This document shows, piece after piece, positions 7,569 through 15,466 of a stretch of DNA of 28,623 nucleotides; the first letter of the stretch is position 1; the number at the start of each line of letters is the position of its first letter. A program made the position numbers and the translations under genes. Origin of the DNA: Bacillota bacterium (lineage in GTDB: Bacteria > Bacillota > Clostridia > Lachnospirales > Lachnospiraceae); the NCBI GenBank assembly GCA_023415655.1, contig JAEZKD010000219.1:1-28623 (forward strand), given 5' to 3'. The notes under the pieces were generated by a model that was given only the letters and a program-made list of their open reading frames with translations, had not been told where the DNA came from and did no database searches.

Positions 7569-7709
7569 CTAGTGGGCGCATGTTCTAATGGGCGGTAAAG
7601 AAGTCCCATTACTATTCTTTTTTTCTCTTAAGTACTTTGTGCAATCACAAATAGAAATTGGCTTTGTTCCATCCGTCCAACAAGCTTTAAATTTACTTAT
7701 TGTTAATAT
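7569..7709 (-). pseudogene. possible 3' scrap of a degraded gene
   Basis: Minus-strand frame of 46 codons with no start codon, bounded upstream by an in-frame TGA, reading through KACWTDGTKPIS and ending LPPIRTCAH before TAG. Its composition is less AT-rich and more protein-like than the flanks, which suggests the tail of a lost gene. I cannot name the family, and the open frame could be chance. Confidence 0.2.
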
Positions 7710-7751
7710 TCAGGGCTAAGTATACTACAGGGACACTATGTAATTTTTTCC

Positions 7752-7779
7752 TTGTAATTATTTGAGATGCTAGTATAAT
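7752..7779 (+). promoter_or_regulatory. promoter of the secreted Ig-domain protein
   Basis: TTGTAA (7752-7757), 16-base spacer, TATAAT (7774-7779). The predicted transcript starts near 7786, about 33 bases before the chosen start codon. Confidence 0.6.
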
Positions 7780-7818
7780 ATAATAGGAAAATACATGAAA
7801 TTTAATGGAGGCATACAT

Positions 7819-9717
7819 ATGAACAAACTAAAGTACATCTCAAAGAAACTTAGTATCATATTATCATTATTATTAACATTATCATTTGTAGTAAATAATA
7901 TGTTACCAGGATTGCAGACAGTTAAAACAGTACAAGCAAAGGAAGCACCTACTCTTACAACTGTATATGAGGATTCAAATTGTAAGATACAGTTTTATAA
8001 AGTGGAAAAGGATGGGGAACGTGCTAATGTAACATTTCGTGTAACAAATTATACAAGTAGAACGTTAACATTTCAGGCAGAATGCATATCACTTAATGGT
8101 GAAAGTACTGATAATATTATTATGAGCGATGACATTGCTCCAAATAGTAATGGTAGTATTGTTGCTAAATGTACAATTGATATTGAAAATTTTGATTTAT
8201 CTAATATTGTAACAATTGGTGGTGAATTAAGAATTATCGATTTTAATGATGATAAATTCTCATCATATAGTGCCATCTTCTCAAATATTAGAGTATCAAG
8301 TAATAAAGAAACAATATTGAATAAAAACGAAGGAATTCAACTATTTGATGATGAAAATATTACAATATCGTTTCTATCAGTTGAAGAAGATGAATATTCT
8401 GAGGACAGTATTTTAGTAAATTTTCGTGTAAAAAATAAAACAAGTAAGGTATTAACATTACAAGGTAATGTTATTTCTCTAAATGGTGAGAGTACTAAAA
8501 GTATTATTATGAGTGACGCTATAGCACCATATAGCACAGGCAACATAGATGCAAAATGTAAGATAGATAAAACTTTTTTAGATATTAATAATATTACTTT
8601 GATTGGTGGAGAACTCCGTATAATAGATTTTAATTCATCAAATTGGAAGTCTTATAGCGCATTTATAAATGGTTCTATCGTTATGCCAATAGGTACACCT
8701 ACACCAATAGTTACACCTACACCAACAGTAGCACCTACAATAACAGTAGCACCTACACCAACAGTAGCACCGATAACAACACCAAAAGTAACAAGCTCTA
8801 AAGCTACATTATATGTTGGATATAAAAATCACAAAATTACATATAAAAATCTTAAATCAGATGCTAAAATTACATATAAATCTAATAATTCAAAAGTTGC
8901 AACGGTTACGAATAAAGGAATAATAAAACCTATTTCAAAAGGAAAAGCTACAATATCAATAATAATAAAGCAAAATAAAAAGGAATACACTTCAAAAATT
9001 ACCGTCACTGTTAAAAATCCATATATTACTGTTTCGAATAAAACAAATACATTATCTCTAGGAGATATACATACATTTAAATGCAAAGCATATGGTCTAG
9101 ATAAAGTTAATATTCAATGGAGTTCTTCTGATAATACCATTGCTACTATTGGAAAAACGACAGGAAAACTTACTACCAAAACAGAAGGTACTGTAAAAAT
9201 AACTGCGAAAGATATTGTAAGCGGCAAAGCAACATCATTTGACATTACTATAGAAGAGATTAAAACTGGTAGTGTTGAGGGTAATATTACATGGCAGTAT
9301 AATAAATATGTTGGCACCAAAGCAGACACAGGGGCATATGTGGCCTTAATACCGATTGAGGGCAATACAAAGGAAAAAGATAATAATAGCTTTGCTATGC
9401 TTAGAGATACCAATGGAGAGAATGGTATATACTCAGCTAAAGTTGACGGTATGGGGGAATATTTTATTGATGATGTTCCAGTTGGAAAATATTTAGTACT
9501 TATAGTATCAAGAAATACTACCGAAGGAGACAGATTTGATGATGAAGAAGCGTGGTTACAATGGACAAGTGATATATTTAGCCCATTAATAAGTGATACT
9601 GATTTAAAGACATTGCAATTAATGATTGGATATAAAAGTTGGCACTTTTATACTATCGAAATTAAAGAAGGTAAAATTAAGCGTATCAGTCATGACTTCG
9701 GTTATACTTACATTTAA
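7819..9717 (+). CDS. secreted multi-domain surface protein with duplicated unknown domain and Ig-like repeats
   Basis: A 632-residue exported protein. I chose the ATG at 7819 because GGAGG (7806-7810) precedes it; the ATG at 7795 lacks a site. A signal peptide covers about residues 1-38 (hydrophobic core ILSLLLTLSFVV, likely cleavage after VQAKEA). Two ~105-residue copies of one domain follow (about 55-160 and 179-285), sharing SLNGEST, IIMSD, IAP, AKC, ID and IGGELRIIDFN. A Thr-Pro-Val linker (about 292-322) separates them from two Big_2/bacterial-Ig-like domains (about 324-485), recognisable by S-V-A-T-V-T-N-K-G-type endings. The C-terminal ~145 residues start GSVEGNITW and contain YFIDDVPVGKYLVLI, typical of carboxypeptidase-regulatory or CnaB-like beta-sandwiches. 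There is no sortase motif or S-layer domain. An adhesion or carbohydrate-binding role is possible but unproven. Single gene with its own promoter and terminator. Confidence 0.8.
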   Translation: MNKLKYISKKLSIILSLLLTLSFVVNNMLPGLQTVKTVQAKEAPTLTTVYEDSNCKIQFYKVEKDGERANVTFRVTNYTSRTLTFQAECISLNGESTDNIIMSDDIAPNSNGSIVAKCTIDIENFDLSNIVTIGGELRIIDFNDDKFSSYSAIFSNIRVSSNKETILNKNEGIQLFDDENITISFLSVEEDEYSEDSILVNFRVKNKTSKVLTLQGNVISLNGESTKSIIMSDAIAPYSTGNIDAKCKIDKTFLDINNITLIGGELRIIDFNSSNWKSYSAFINGSIVMPIGTPTPIVTPTPTVAPTITVAPTPTVAPITTPKVTSSKATLYVGYKNHKITYKNLKSDAKITYKSNNSKVATVTNKGIIKPISKGKATISIIIKQNKKEYTSKITVTVKNPYITVSNKTNTLSLGDIHTFKCKAYGLDKVNIQWSSSDNTIATIGKTTGKLTTKTEGTVKITAKDIVSGKATSFDITIEEIKTGSVEGNITWQYNKYVGTKADTGAYVALIPIEGNTKEKDNNSFAMLRDTNGENGIYSAKVDGMGEYFIDDVPVGKYLVLIVSRNTTEGDRFDDEEAWLQWTSDIFSPLISDTDLKTLQLMIGYKSWHFYTIEIKEGKIKRISHDFGYTYI

Positions 9718-9730
9718 TTAATGAAAAACA

Positions 9731-9767
9731 AGGGGTAAGACAGTACAAGTCTTATCCCTATTTCTTT
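9731..9767 (+). terminator. terminator of the secreted protein gene
   Basis: An 11-bp stem (9731-9741 with 9749-9759) with one G-T pair, a 7-base loop, and a T-rich tract interrupted by A and C. Confidence 0.7.
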
Positions 9768-9782
9768 GTATTGTTCTGATCA

Positions 9783-9792
9783 AACCTAGGTA
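9783..9792. promoter_or_regulatory. possible upstream half operator of the suf operon
   Basis: AACCTAGGTA matches 9 of 10 bases of the centre of the 16-bp palindrome at 9900-9915. It lies about 125 bases upstream of the predicted transcript start and could be a secondary binding site or chance. Confidence 0.3.
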
Positions 9793-9872
9793 CCAATCCT
9801 CAAATAGAGTTCATTTTTATGTCATTCCCAAGCTATAAACAACCAAATGATAAAAAATCACTACTTATAACA

Positions 9873-9901
9873 TTGACTCTGAATGAATACTGGGTTAATG
9901 T
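9873..9901 (+). promoter_or_regulatory. promoter of the suf operon
   Basis: TTGACT (9873-9878), 17-base spacer, TAATGT (9896-9901). The -10 box runs into the palindrome at 9900-9915, so a protein bound there would block initiation near 9908. Confidence 0.6.
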
Positions 9902-9915
9902 TAACCTAGGTTAAC
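9900..9915. promoter_or_regulatory. 16-bp perfect palindromic operator of the suf operon
   Basis: GTTAACCTAGGTTAAC is its own reverse complement over all 16 bases. It overlaps the end of the -10 box and the expected transcript start and lies 16 bases before the start codon of the regulator gene. Its AACCTA/TAGGTT half sites resemble those of DtxR/IdeR-type boxes, consistent with autoregulation by the DtxR-like protein encoded first in the operon. Binding is inferred. Confidence 0.65.
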
Positions 9916-9931
9916 AAATAGGAGGCGGGTT

Positions 9932-10390
9932 ATGGCTGTTTCAAAATCATTAGAAGAATATTTAAAGACAATGTACGTTCTTCAAAAGCAGAAAAGTGAT
10001 ATCAGAGTTACAGATATTGCTGAGAAAATGCAATGTACGAAAGCAAGCGTAAATAAGGCAATCAAAATACTAGCAGAGCATGAACTAGTCACTTATGAAG
10101 TATATGGAAAGATTCAAATCACTGAAGCAGGGAACGCGACAGCTAGAAAGGTGTTAGAAGCTTATGACATCGTATATCTATTTTTAACCGAGCTGTTGGA
10201 AATGCAAGCGGACGAAGCTAACATAGAAGCAGAAAATATGAAAAAAAGTATGAATGATCAAACGATCAATAAATTAGCAAAATATACGCAAAGCACATTG
10301 GGAATGCAAGAATTAGGATGTGGATTTGATATTAATAATTCAAGATGTATCGATTGCGGTAGAAGAGTAAAATCAATTCATTTTAAATAA
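9932..10390 (+). CDS. DtxR/MntR-like winged-helix regulator with C-terminal cysteine motif; likely suf operon repressor
   Basis: A 152-residue protein with an N-terminal winged helix of the DtxR/MntR type: SLEEYLKTMYVL, then DIRVTDIAEKMQCTKASVNKAI as helix-turn-helix, and a wing at YEVYGKIQITEAG. A dimerisation helical part follows (about 72-115). By alignment from memory to MntR, positions that ligate metal have changed: the D-x-x-E pair near residue 8-11 reads E-x-x-K, the His near 77 is absent, and the E-H pair is K-K (ENMKKSM). Three cysteines appear near the end, C130, C139 and C142, in C-x8-C-x2-C, ending CIDCGRR. This suggests an Fe-S cluster or metal sensed through cysteines (inference). 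GGAGGCGGG precedes the start. It is the first gene of the suf operon, 18 bases before sufC, with a palindromic operator over its promoter. IscR-type regulators are the common alternative in this position. Confidence 0.8.
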   Translation: MAVSKSLEEYLKTMYVLQKQKSDIRVTDIAEKMQCTKASVNKAIKILAEHELVTYEVYGKIQITEAGNATARKVLEAYDIVYLFLTELLEMQADEANIEAENMKKSMNDQTINKLAKYTQSTLGMQELGCGFDINNSRCIDCGRRVKSIHFK

Positions 10391-10408
10391 GGAAGGGAAG
10401 GATACACA

Positions 10409-11152
10409 ATGAGTAGTAACACGTTATTAGAGATCAAAGATTTATATGTAAGTGTAGAGAATCAGGAGATATTAAAAGGGCTTAATTTAAAGATTCAACC
10501 AGGAGAGGTACATATCGTAATGGGACCAAATGGTGCTGGAAAATCGACACTTGCTCACTCCATTTTAAACAATTCAAGCTATACCAAGGAAAACGGTGAG
10601 GTGTTGTTTGAAGGGGAGGATATTACCGAATCCAAAACGGATGAAATTGCGAGAAAAGGTATCTTTATGTCATTCCAGTCTCCAGAAGAAATACCAGGAG
10701 TATCTGTTATGAATTTCTTAAAATATGCAACCAACAAAATTACTGGAAAACCAGTAAAATTCTTTGCATTAAAAGAAGAAATCAAAGGTTATATGGAACA
10801 ATTGGATATTAACCTTAGTATGGATCGTGACTTAAATGTTGGCTTTTCTGGTGGAGAAAAGAAGAAGAATGAAATCCTTCAAATGCTAGTGCTAAATCCT
10901 AAGCTAGCAATCTTAGATGAAACCGATTCGGGACTTGATGTGGATGCCATTCGAACCGTTTCGAAAGGTATTCAAATGTATAAAAATGATGAAAATGCAG
11001 TTTTAATCATTACGCACAATGCGAAAATACTAGAAAATCTTAAAGTAGATTATGTACATATCTTAGTTGATGGAAAAATCGTTAAAACAGGAACGAGTGA
11101 ATTAGCAAAACAGATTGAAAAAGATGGATATGGAAAATATAAATTGGAGTAA
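10409..11152 (+). CDS. sufC: SufC, Fe-S cluster assembly ATPase
   Basis: A 247-residue ABC-type ATPase of the SUF system, cytoplasmic partner of the SufB-SufD scaffold; ATP hydrolysis drives shape changes in SufB-SufD that allow cluster assembly. Walker A is GPNGAGKST (residues 39-47). The signature NVGFSGGEKKKNEILQML and Walker B LAILDETDSGLDVDA are the SufC-specific forms, and the switch histidine is in ITHN. Length matches the family (~250). GGAAGGGAAGGA precedes the start. It follows the regulator by 18 bases and precedes sufB closely, so the five suf genes form one transcript. Confidence 0.97.
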   Translation: MSSNTLLEIKDLYVSVENQEILKGLNLKIQPGEVHIVMGPNGAGKSTLAHSILNNSSYTKENGEVLFEGEDITESKTDEIARKGIFMSFQSPEEIPGVSVMNFLKYATNKITGKPVKFFALKEEIKGYMEQLDINLSMDRDLNVGFSGGEKKKNEILQMLVLNPKLAILDETDSGLDVDAIRTVSKGIQMYKNDENAVLIITHNAKILENLKVDYVHILVDGKIVKTGTSELAKQIEKDGYGKYKLE

Positions 11153-11175
11153 TCTTTGTGAAAGGTAAGGCTAAT

Positions 11176-12576
11176 ATGAAAAAGACGAATGTAGAAGAAT
11201 TAAATCGTAATATATATGACATAAGAAATGATGATCAGTATGATTTTAAAATAGAAAAAGGTCTGACTGCAGAGATTATAGAAGAGATATCGAAGCAGAA
11301 GCAAGAACCAGATTGGATGCGTGATCTTCGATTGAAGGCTTTGGATGTGTACAATTCCTTAAGCCTGCCAACATGGGGACCAGATCTCTCTGAATTAAAT
11401 ATGGATGAGATTGCAATGTATGTAAAGCCAAAGACAAAATTGAATTCTAGCTGGGATGAGGTTCCTGACTATATCAAAGAAACCTTTGATCGATTAGGTA
11501 TTCCAGAGGCAGAGAAAACCTCCTTAGCTGGCGTTGGAGCACAATACGACTCAGAAGTTGTGTATCATAGCATGAAAGAAGAGTTAGTAAAGCAAGGTGT
11601 TATCTATACGGATATGGAAACAGCAGTAAAAGAATATCCTGAGCTTGTAAAGGCACATTTTATGAGAGTTATCCCAATGACAGAGCATAAATTTGTGGCA
11701 TTGCATGCAGCCGTTTGGTCGGGTGGCTCTTTTGTATATGTACCAAAGGGAGTCAAAGTAGATATACCGCTACAATCTTATTTTAGATTAAATTCTCCTG
11801 AAGCTGGGCAGTTTGAGCATACATTAATTATTGTAGAAGAAGGAGGAAGTCTTCATTTTGTTGAAGGTTGTTCCGCTCCAAAGTATAGTAAAATTAACCT
11901 CCATGCAGGTTGTGTAGAACTTTATGTTAAGGACAATGCTTATTTACGTTATTCAACCATTGAGAACTGGTCCAAGAATATGTTGAATCTGAATACCAAG
12001 CGAGCAATCGCAGGTAAGAATGGTAAAATTGAGTGGGTATCAGGTTCCTTTGGTTCTAAAATATCGATGTTATATCCAATGAGTATCTTAAATGGAGAAG
12101 GTGCAAAAGCAGAATACACAGGTATCTCGTTTGCAGGTAAGGGTCAGAACCTCGACAATGGATTTAAGGTAGTTCATAATGCACCTAATACCTCAAGTGT
12201 AATGGATGGAAAATCTATCTCAAAAAATGGAGGTGTCTCTACCTTTCGTTCTTTAGTAAGGATCACAGAGCATGCGAAGAATTCAAAGTGCTCAGTATCG
12301 TGTGAATCATTGATGTTAGATAGTTTATCCAAATCAGATACGATACCAGTCAATGACATTCGAACCGAAGAAGTAGAATTCTCACATGAAGCAAAGATAG
12401 GTAAAATTAGTGATAAAACAATATTCTATCTGATGTCAAGAGGATTATCAGAAGAAGATGCGAAAGCTATGATTGTTCGAGGCTTTGCAGCACCGATTTC
12501 AAAGGAACTTCCAATTGAATATGCAGTGGAAATGAACAACTTGATTAATCTTGAATTGGAAGGAGCGATTGGATAA
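11176..12576 (+). CDS. sufB: SufB, Fe-S cluster scaffold
   Basis: A 466-residue scaffold protein on which [Fe-S] clusters are built with SufC and SufD. I prefer the ATG at 11176, giving MKKTNVEELNRNIYDIRND, which matches family N-termini; a GTG at 11158 with GGAG before it would add six residues and cannot be excluded. Conserved segments include PDWMRDLRLKAL, WGPDLSEL, the VHYVPKG-like SFVYVPKGVKVDIPLQ and HFVEGCSAPKYSK. In the C-terminal part CSVSCESLMLDS holds the cysteine equivalent to the cluster-forming Cys405 of E. coli SufB (assignment by motif). SHEAKIGKIS carries the Glu/His pair, and FYLMSRGLSEEDAKAMIVRGF is the family's closing helix. The stop overlaps the sufD start as TAATG. Confidence 0.96.
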   Translation: MKKTNVEELNRNIYDIRNDDQYDFKIEKGLTAEIIEEISKQKQEPDWMRDLRLKALDVYNSLSLPTWGPDLSELNMDEIAMYVKPKTKLNSSWDEVPDYIKETFDRLGIPEAEKTSLAGVGAQYDSEVVYHSMKEELVKQGVIYTDMETAVKEYPELVKAHFMRVIPMTEHKFVALHAAVWSGGSFVYVPKGVKVDIPLQSYFRLNSPEAGQFEHTLIIVEEGGSLHFVEGCSAPKYSKINLHAGCVELYVKDNAYLRYSTIENWSKNMLNLNTKRAIAGKNGKIEWVSGSFGSKISMLYPMSILNGEGAKAEYTGISFAGKGQNLDNGFKVVHNAPNTSSVMDGKSISKNGGVSTFRSLVRITEHAKNSKCSVSCESLMLDSLSKSDTIPVNDIRTEEVEFSHEAKIGKISDKTIFYLMSRGLSEEDAKAMIVRGFAAPISKELPIEYAVEMNNLINLELEGAIG

Positions 12577-13652
12577 TGGAGAAAATGAGATTAAATCATA
12601 CACCGGTTAGAACTTGTATCAGCTTTGGAATCAATGATATTGTTCTAGATAGCTTTGTGCTACCGGAAGAGATTAAAAGATTTGATTCTGTAACAATAAA
12701 AAAAGGTACAGCAAAAGTTACAGCGAATGCGACAATCAATGAGACGCCTTTGACATTTGGTATTGAGTCCAGATTACAAGAGCAGGTGTATAAGAACTCG
12801 AATCAGAGCTACCAAATCACATTGGAACAGCCAATGAATGAAATTGTAGAACTCGATTTTGATTTCAATGAAACGAATGCTTACCTGGTTTCTTCGATTA
12901 ATATCTTAGCAAAAGAAGGAGCAAAGGGAACCGTTCTATTAAAATATAAATCACAAGAAAATAAAGAACTCCCCTTGGAGCATTATCATAATTCAATCTG
13001 TAGAGTTACGGCCAAGAAGAATTCAGACCTTAAAGTCATTTTGATTAATCTTTTAAGTGAAAAATCAAGGAATTTCATCAGTTTAGAAAGTAAGGTTGAG
13101 GAATCGGCTAATTTAGATGTTATTACGGTTGATTTTGGCGGAAAAAGTAGTATCTCAAACTACTATATGAATCTTTCGCAAGATCATGCGAATGGTAGTA
13201 TAGAAAGCATCTTTCTAGGGAAAGAAAGCCAGAAAATTGATATGAACTACATTGCTCAGTTGAGAGGCAAGAAATCCAATGCGAACATTGACGTTCAAGG
13301 AGCCTTGAAAGACAAAGCAAGTAAAAGCTTTAAGGGAACGCTTGACTTTAAAACAGGAGCAAAGCAAGCAGTTGGGAATGAAAATGAGTTCTGTTTGTTA
13401 TTATCAGACCGAGCAAGATCAAAATCCTTACCGATGCTTCTGTGTTCGGAAGAAGATGTGGAAGGTAATCATAGCTCAGCATCAGGAAAAGTGGATGCAA
13501 AGGAACTATTTTACTTGATGAGTAGAGGCTTTAGCCAAAAGGATGCAATGAAGTTATTGGTATTATCTAGATTTACTCATATTATCGATCGAATGGAGCT
13601 TGATGAGCTAAAAGAAGAAGTTCTTGCTGAGATTGACAAGCGCTTAGATTAA
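12576..13652 (+). CDS. sufD: SufD, Fe-S assembly scaffold partner
   Basis: A 358-residue SufB paralogue that forms the SufBC2D complex. Its start overlaps the sufB stop (TAATG at 12574-12578), so translation is coupled. The N-terminal half is divergent, as usual. The C-terminal beta-helix and closing helix are clear: GALKDKASKSFKGTLDFK, LLLSDRARSKSLPMLLCSEEDVEGNHSSASG split across positions ~275-306, then FYLMSRGFSQKDAMKLLVLSRF. The DVEGNHSSASGKVD stretch aligns with the VKCSHGATVGQLD of other SufDs, keeping the His but not the Cys. The length is on the short side of the family (about 350-450). Confidence 0.93.
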   Translation: MEKMRLNHTPVRTCISFGINDIVLDSFVLPEEIKRFDSVTIKKGTAKVTANATINETPLTFGIESRLQEQVYKNSNQSYQITLEQPMNEIVELDFDFNETNAYLVSSINILAKEGAKGTVLLKYKSQENKELPLEHYHNSICRVTAKKNSDLKVILINLLSEKSRNFISLESKVEESANLDVITVDFGGKSSISNYYMNLSQDHANGSIESIFLGKESQKIDMNYIAQLRGKKSNANIDVQGALKDKASKSFKGTLDFKTGAKQAVGNENEFCLLLSDRARSKSLPMLLCSEEDVEGNHSSASGKVDAKELFYLMSRGFSQKDAMKLLVLSRFTHIIDRMELDELKEEVLAEIDKRLD

Positions 13653-13673
13653 GTTGGAAAGGTTTGATATGGA

Positions 13674-14894
13674 ATGGAGATAGAATTAAAAAAAGATTTC
13701 CCATTACTACAAAATGGAAGCCTTGCTTACCTAGATAGTGGTGCGACAACGCAAAAGCCACAACAGGTAATTCGTGCAATCGAAGAGTTTTATAATTTAC
13801 ATAATGCCAATCCACATAGAGGTGCATATAGATTAAGTATCGAGGCAACACAATTATATGAGGAAACTAGAAAAAAGATTGCGAGATTCATCAATGCCAA
13901 AGATCAGGATGAGATACTATTTACAAAAAATGCGACTGAGGGCTTAAATTTAGTTGCTTATTCCTACGGAATGGAACATCTGGCTCAAGAGGATGAGGTA
14001 GTAATCTCGATTATGGAGCATCATTCCAACCTAGTTCCATGGCAGATGGTGACAAAGAAAACAAAGAGTAAGTTGTCTTATCTATACATCAATGAGCAGT
14101 TTGAATTGAGTAAGGAAGAAATTAAAAGTAAAATAACTGAGAAAACGAAAATTGTTGGAATTACACATATATCGAATGTGTTAGGAACTATCAACCCAGT
14201 GAAGGAAATCATTCAACATGCCCACCAGATGGGAGCAATTGTAATTGTGGATGCTTCACAGAGCATACCACATCTAAAAATGGATGTACAAGACTTGGAT
14301 GCAGATTTTTTAGTTTTTTCTGGACATAAGATGTTAGCACCGTTAGGAATTGGAGTCTTGTATGGAAAGAAAGAATTATTGCAACAAATGAGTCCGTTCT
14401 TATACGGTGGCGATATGATTGAATATGTATATGAGCAGGATACGACCTTTGCTCCATTACCGAATAAGTTTGAAGCGGGAACACAAAATGTTGAAGGAGT
14501 TGTAGGTTTAGGAGCAGCAATTGATTATATCGAGCAAATTGGTTATGATAAAATACAAGAAATCGATCGAGAATTAACGAATTATGCAGTTGAAAGATTA
14601 TTAAAACTTGACTATGTGACGTTATATCTTAGCCCAAAGAGAGAAAATCATTCCAGTGTAATCTCATTTAACCTCAAAGGAATCCATCCTCATGATGTGG
14701 CAAGTGTACTGGATGCTCAAAGCATTGCAGTTCGATCTGGAAATCACTGTGCTCAGCCACTATTAAGATATCTCAACATTGATTCCACCTGCAGAGCTAG
14801 TTTATACTTTTATAATACAAAAGCAGACATTGATCGATTGATTCAAGGTCTTGAAAAGACATATCGAATGTTTGAAAAATATATCAATAAATGA
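13674..14894 (+). CDS. sufS: SufS, cysteine desulfurase
   Basis: A 406-residue PLP enzyme of the group II cysteine desulfurases, removing sulfur from cysteine for Fe-S assembly. The N-terminus DFPLL and YLDSGATTQKP is typical. ATEGLNLVAYSYG and MEHHSNLVPWQ form the cofactor site. The Schiff-base lysine is K219 in FSGHKMLAPLGIGVLYG, and the persulfide cysteine is C359 in RSGNHCAQPLL, as expected for SufS (R-x-G-x-H-C-A-Q). The ATG at 13674 is preceded by GGAAAGG about 11 bases upstream; an overlapping ATG at 13669 is in another frame and stops at once. It lies 21 bases after sufD and 21 before sufU. Firmicute SufS passes its persulfide to SufU. Confidence 0.97.
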   Translation: MEIELKKDFPLLQNGSLAYLDSGATTQKPQQVIRAIEEFYNLHNANPHRGAYRLSIEATQLYEETRKKIARFINAKDQDEILFTKNATEGLNLVAYSYGMEHLAQEDEVVISIMEHHSNLVPWQMVTKKTKSKLSYLYINEQFELSKEEIKSKITEKTKIVGITHISNVLGTINPVKEIIQHAHQMGAIVIVDASQSIPHLKMDVQDLDADFLVFSGHKMLAPLGIGVLYGKKELLQQMSPFLYGGDMIEYVYEQDTTFAPLPNKFEAGTQNVEGVVGLGAAIDYIEQIGYDKIQEIDRELTNYAVERLLKLDYVTLYLSPKRENHSSVISFNLKGIHPHDVASVLDAQSIAVRSGNHCAQPLLRYLNIDSTCRASLYFYNTKADIDRLIQGLEKTYRMFEKYINK

Positions 14895-14915
14895 TCAAAG
14901 AGAGGTGGAGTTGAT

Positions 14916-15353
14916 TTGGAAGATTTCAATGCTATTTACAGTGATCTGATTATGGAGCATAGCATGCATTCAGAGCATAAAAAAGAGGTAGAGAACCCTG
15001 ATTATTCTCAATTGGGACATAACCCTAATTGTGGAGATGAAATAAAGCTAGAGGTGAAATTAAATGGGGATGTGATTGAAGATGTAGGCTTTGTAGGTCA
15101 TGGATGTGCAATTTCACAAGCTTCTGCCTCTATCATGATTGATACCATCAAAGGAAAGAATGTAGTTGAAGCACAAGAGATTATTGGAACTTTTATTTCT
15201 ATGATAAAACGAGAGGTAACTGATCCTGAGGAATTAAGAAAAATTGAGGATGCAGTTGCATTTAAAAACATCTCAAATATGCCAGCAAGAGTGAAGTGTG
15301 CGCTTTTAGCTTGGCACACAATGAACGACGTAATAATGCAAAGAGGTGCTTAA
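14916..15353 (+). CDS. sufU: SufU, zinc-dependent sulfurtransferase for SufS
   Basis: A 145-residue IscU-like protein of the SufU class, which takes the persulfide from SufS and binds zinc rather than acting as the main scaffold. Zinc ligands expected for the family are all present: C39 and D41 in NPNCGDE, C64 in GHGCAISQAS and C128 in RVKCALLAWHT. The SufU-type insertion between the second and third cysteine motifs is present (KGKNVVEAQEIIGTFISMI and following). The start is a TTG at 14916 with AGAGGTGGAG directly upstream; no ATG fits. It is the last gene of the operon and is followed by a strong terminator. Confidence 0.95.
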   Translation: MEDFNAIYSDLIMEHSMHSEHKKEVENPDYSQLGHNPNCGDEIKLEVKLNGDVIEDVGFVGHGCAISQASASIMIDTIKGKNVVEAQEIIGTFISMIKREVTDPEELRKIEDAVAFKNISNMPARVKCALLAWHTMNDVIMQRGA

Positions 15354-15367
15354 TCGCATTGCCCCAT

Positions 15368-15413
15368 AAAAAACCTCCAAGTGATTGAATAAATATCACT
15401 TGGAGGTTTTTTT
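15368..15413. terminator. bidirectional terminator between suf and the P-type ATPase
   Basis: An 18-bp perfect stem (15368-15385 with 15395-15412), AAAAAACC at the left and GGTTTTTT at the right, 9-base loop. U-tracts are present on both strands, so it can end both the suf operon and the convergent ATPase gene. Confidence 0.92.
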
Positions 15414-15466
15414 ATAACAATTTTTTTGTCTATTGTCCTTTATTTAGATTATTGTAATACCTAATC

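Noticed and set aside
7561..7600. GTGGGCG / ATGGGCGG near-repeats after the tRNA as an attachment site
   Set aside because: They are short and inexact, no integrase is nearby, and no duplicate of the tRNA 3' end was found in the flank.
8692..8790. Tandem repeat in the Thr-Pro linker
   Set aside because: It is a low-complexity interdomain linker in a secreted protein, common and explained by the coding sequence.
11158..11178. GTG start for sufB at 11158
   Set aside because: It has a plausible GGAG site, but the resulting extension does not look like family N-termini; the ATG at 11176 fits better. Kept only as an alternative.
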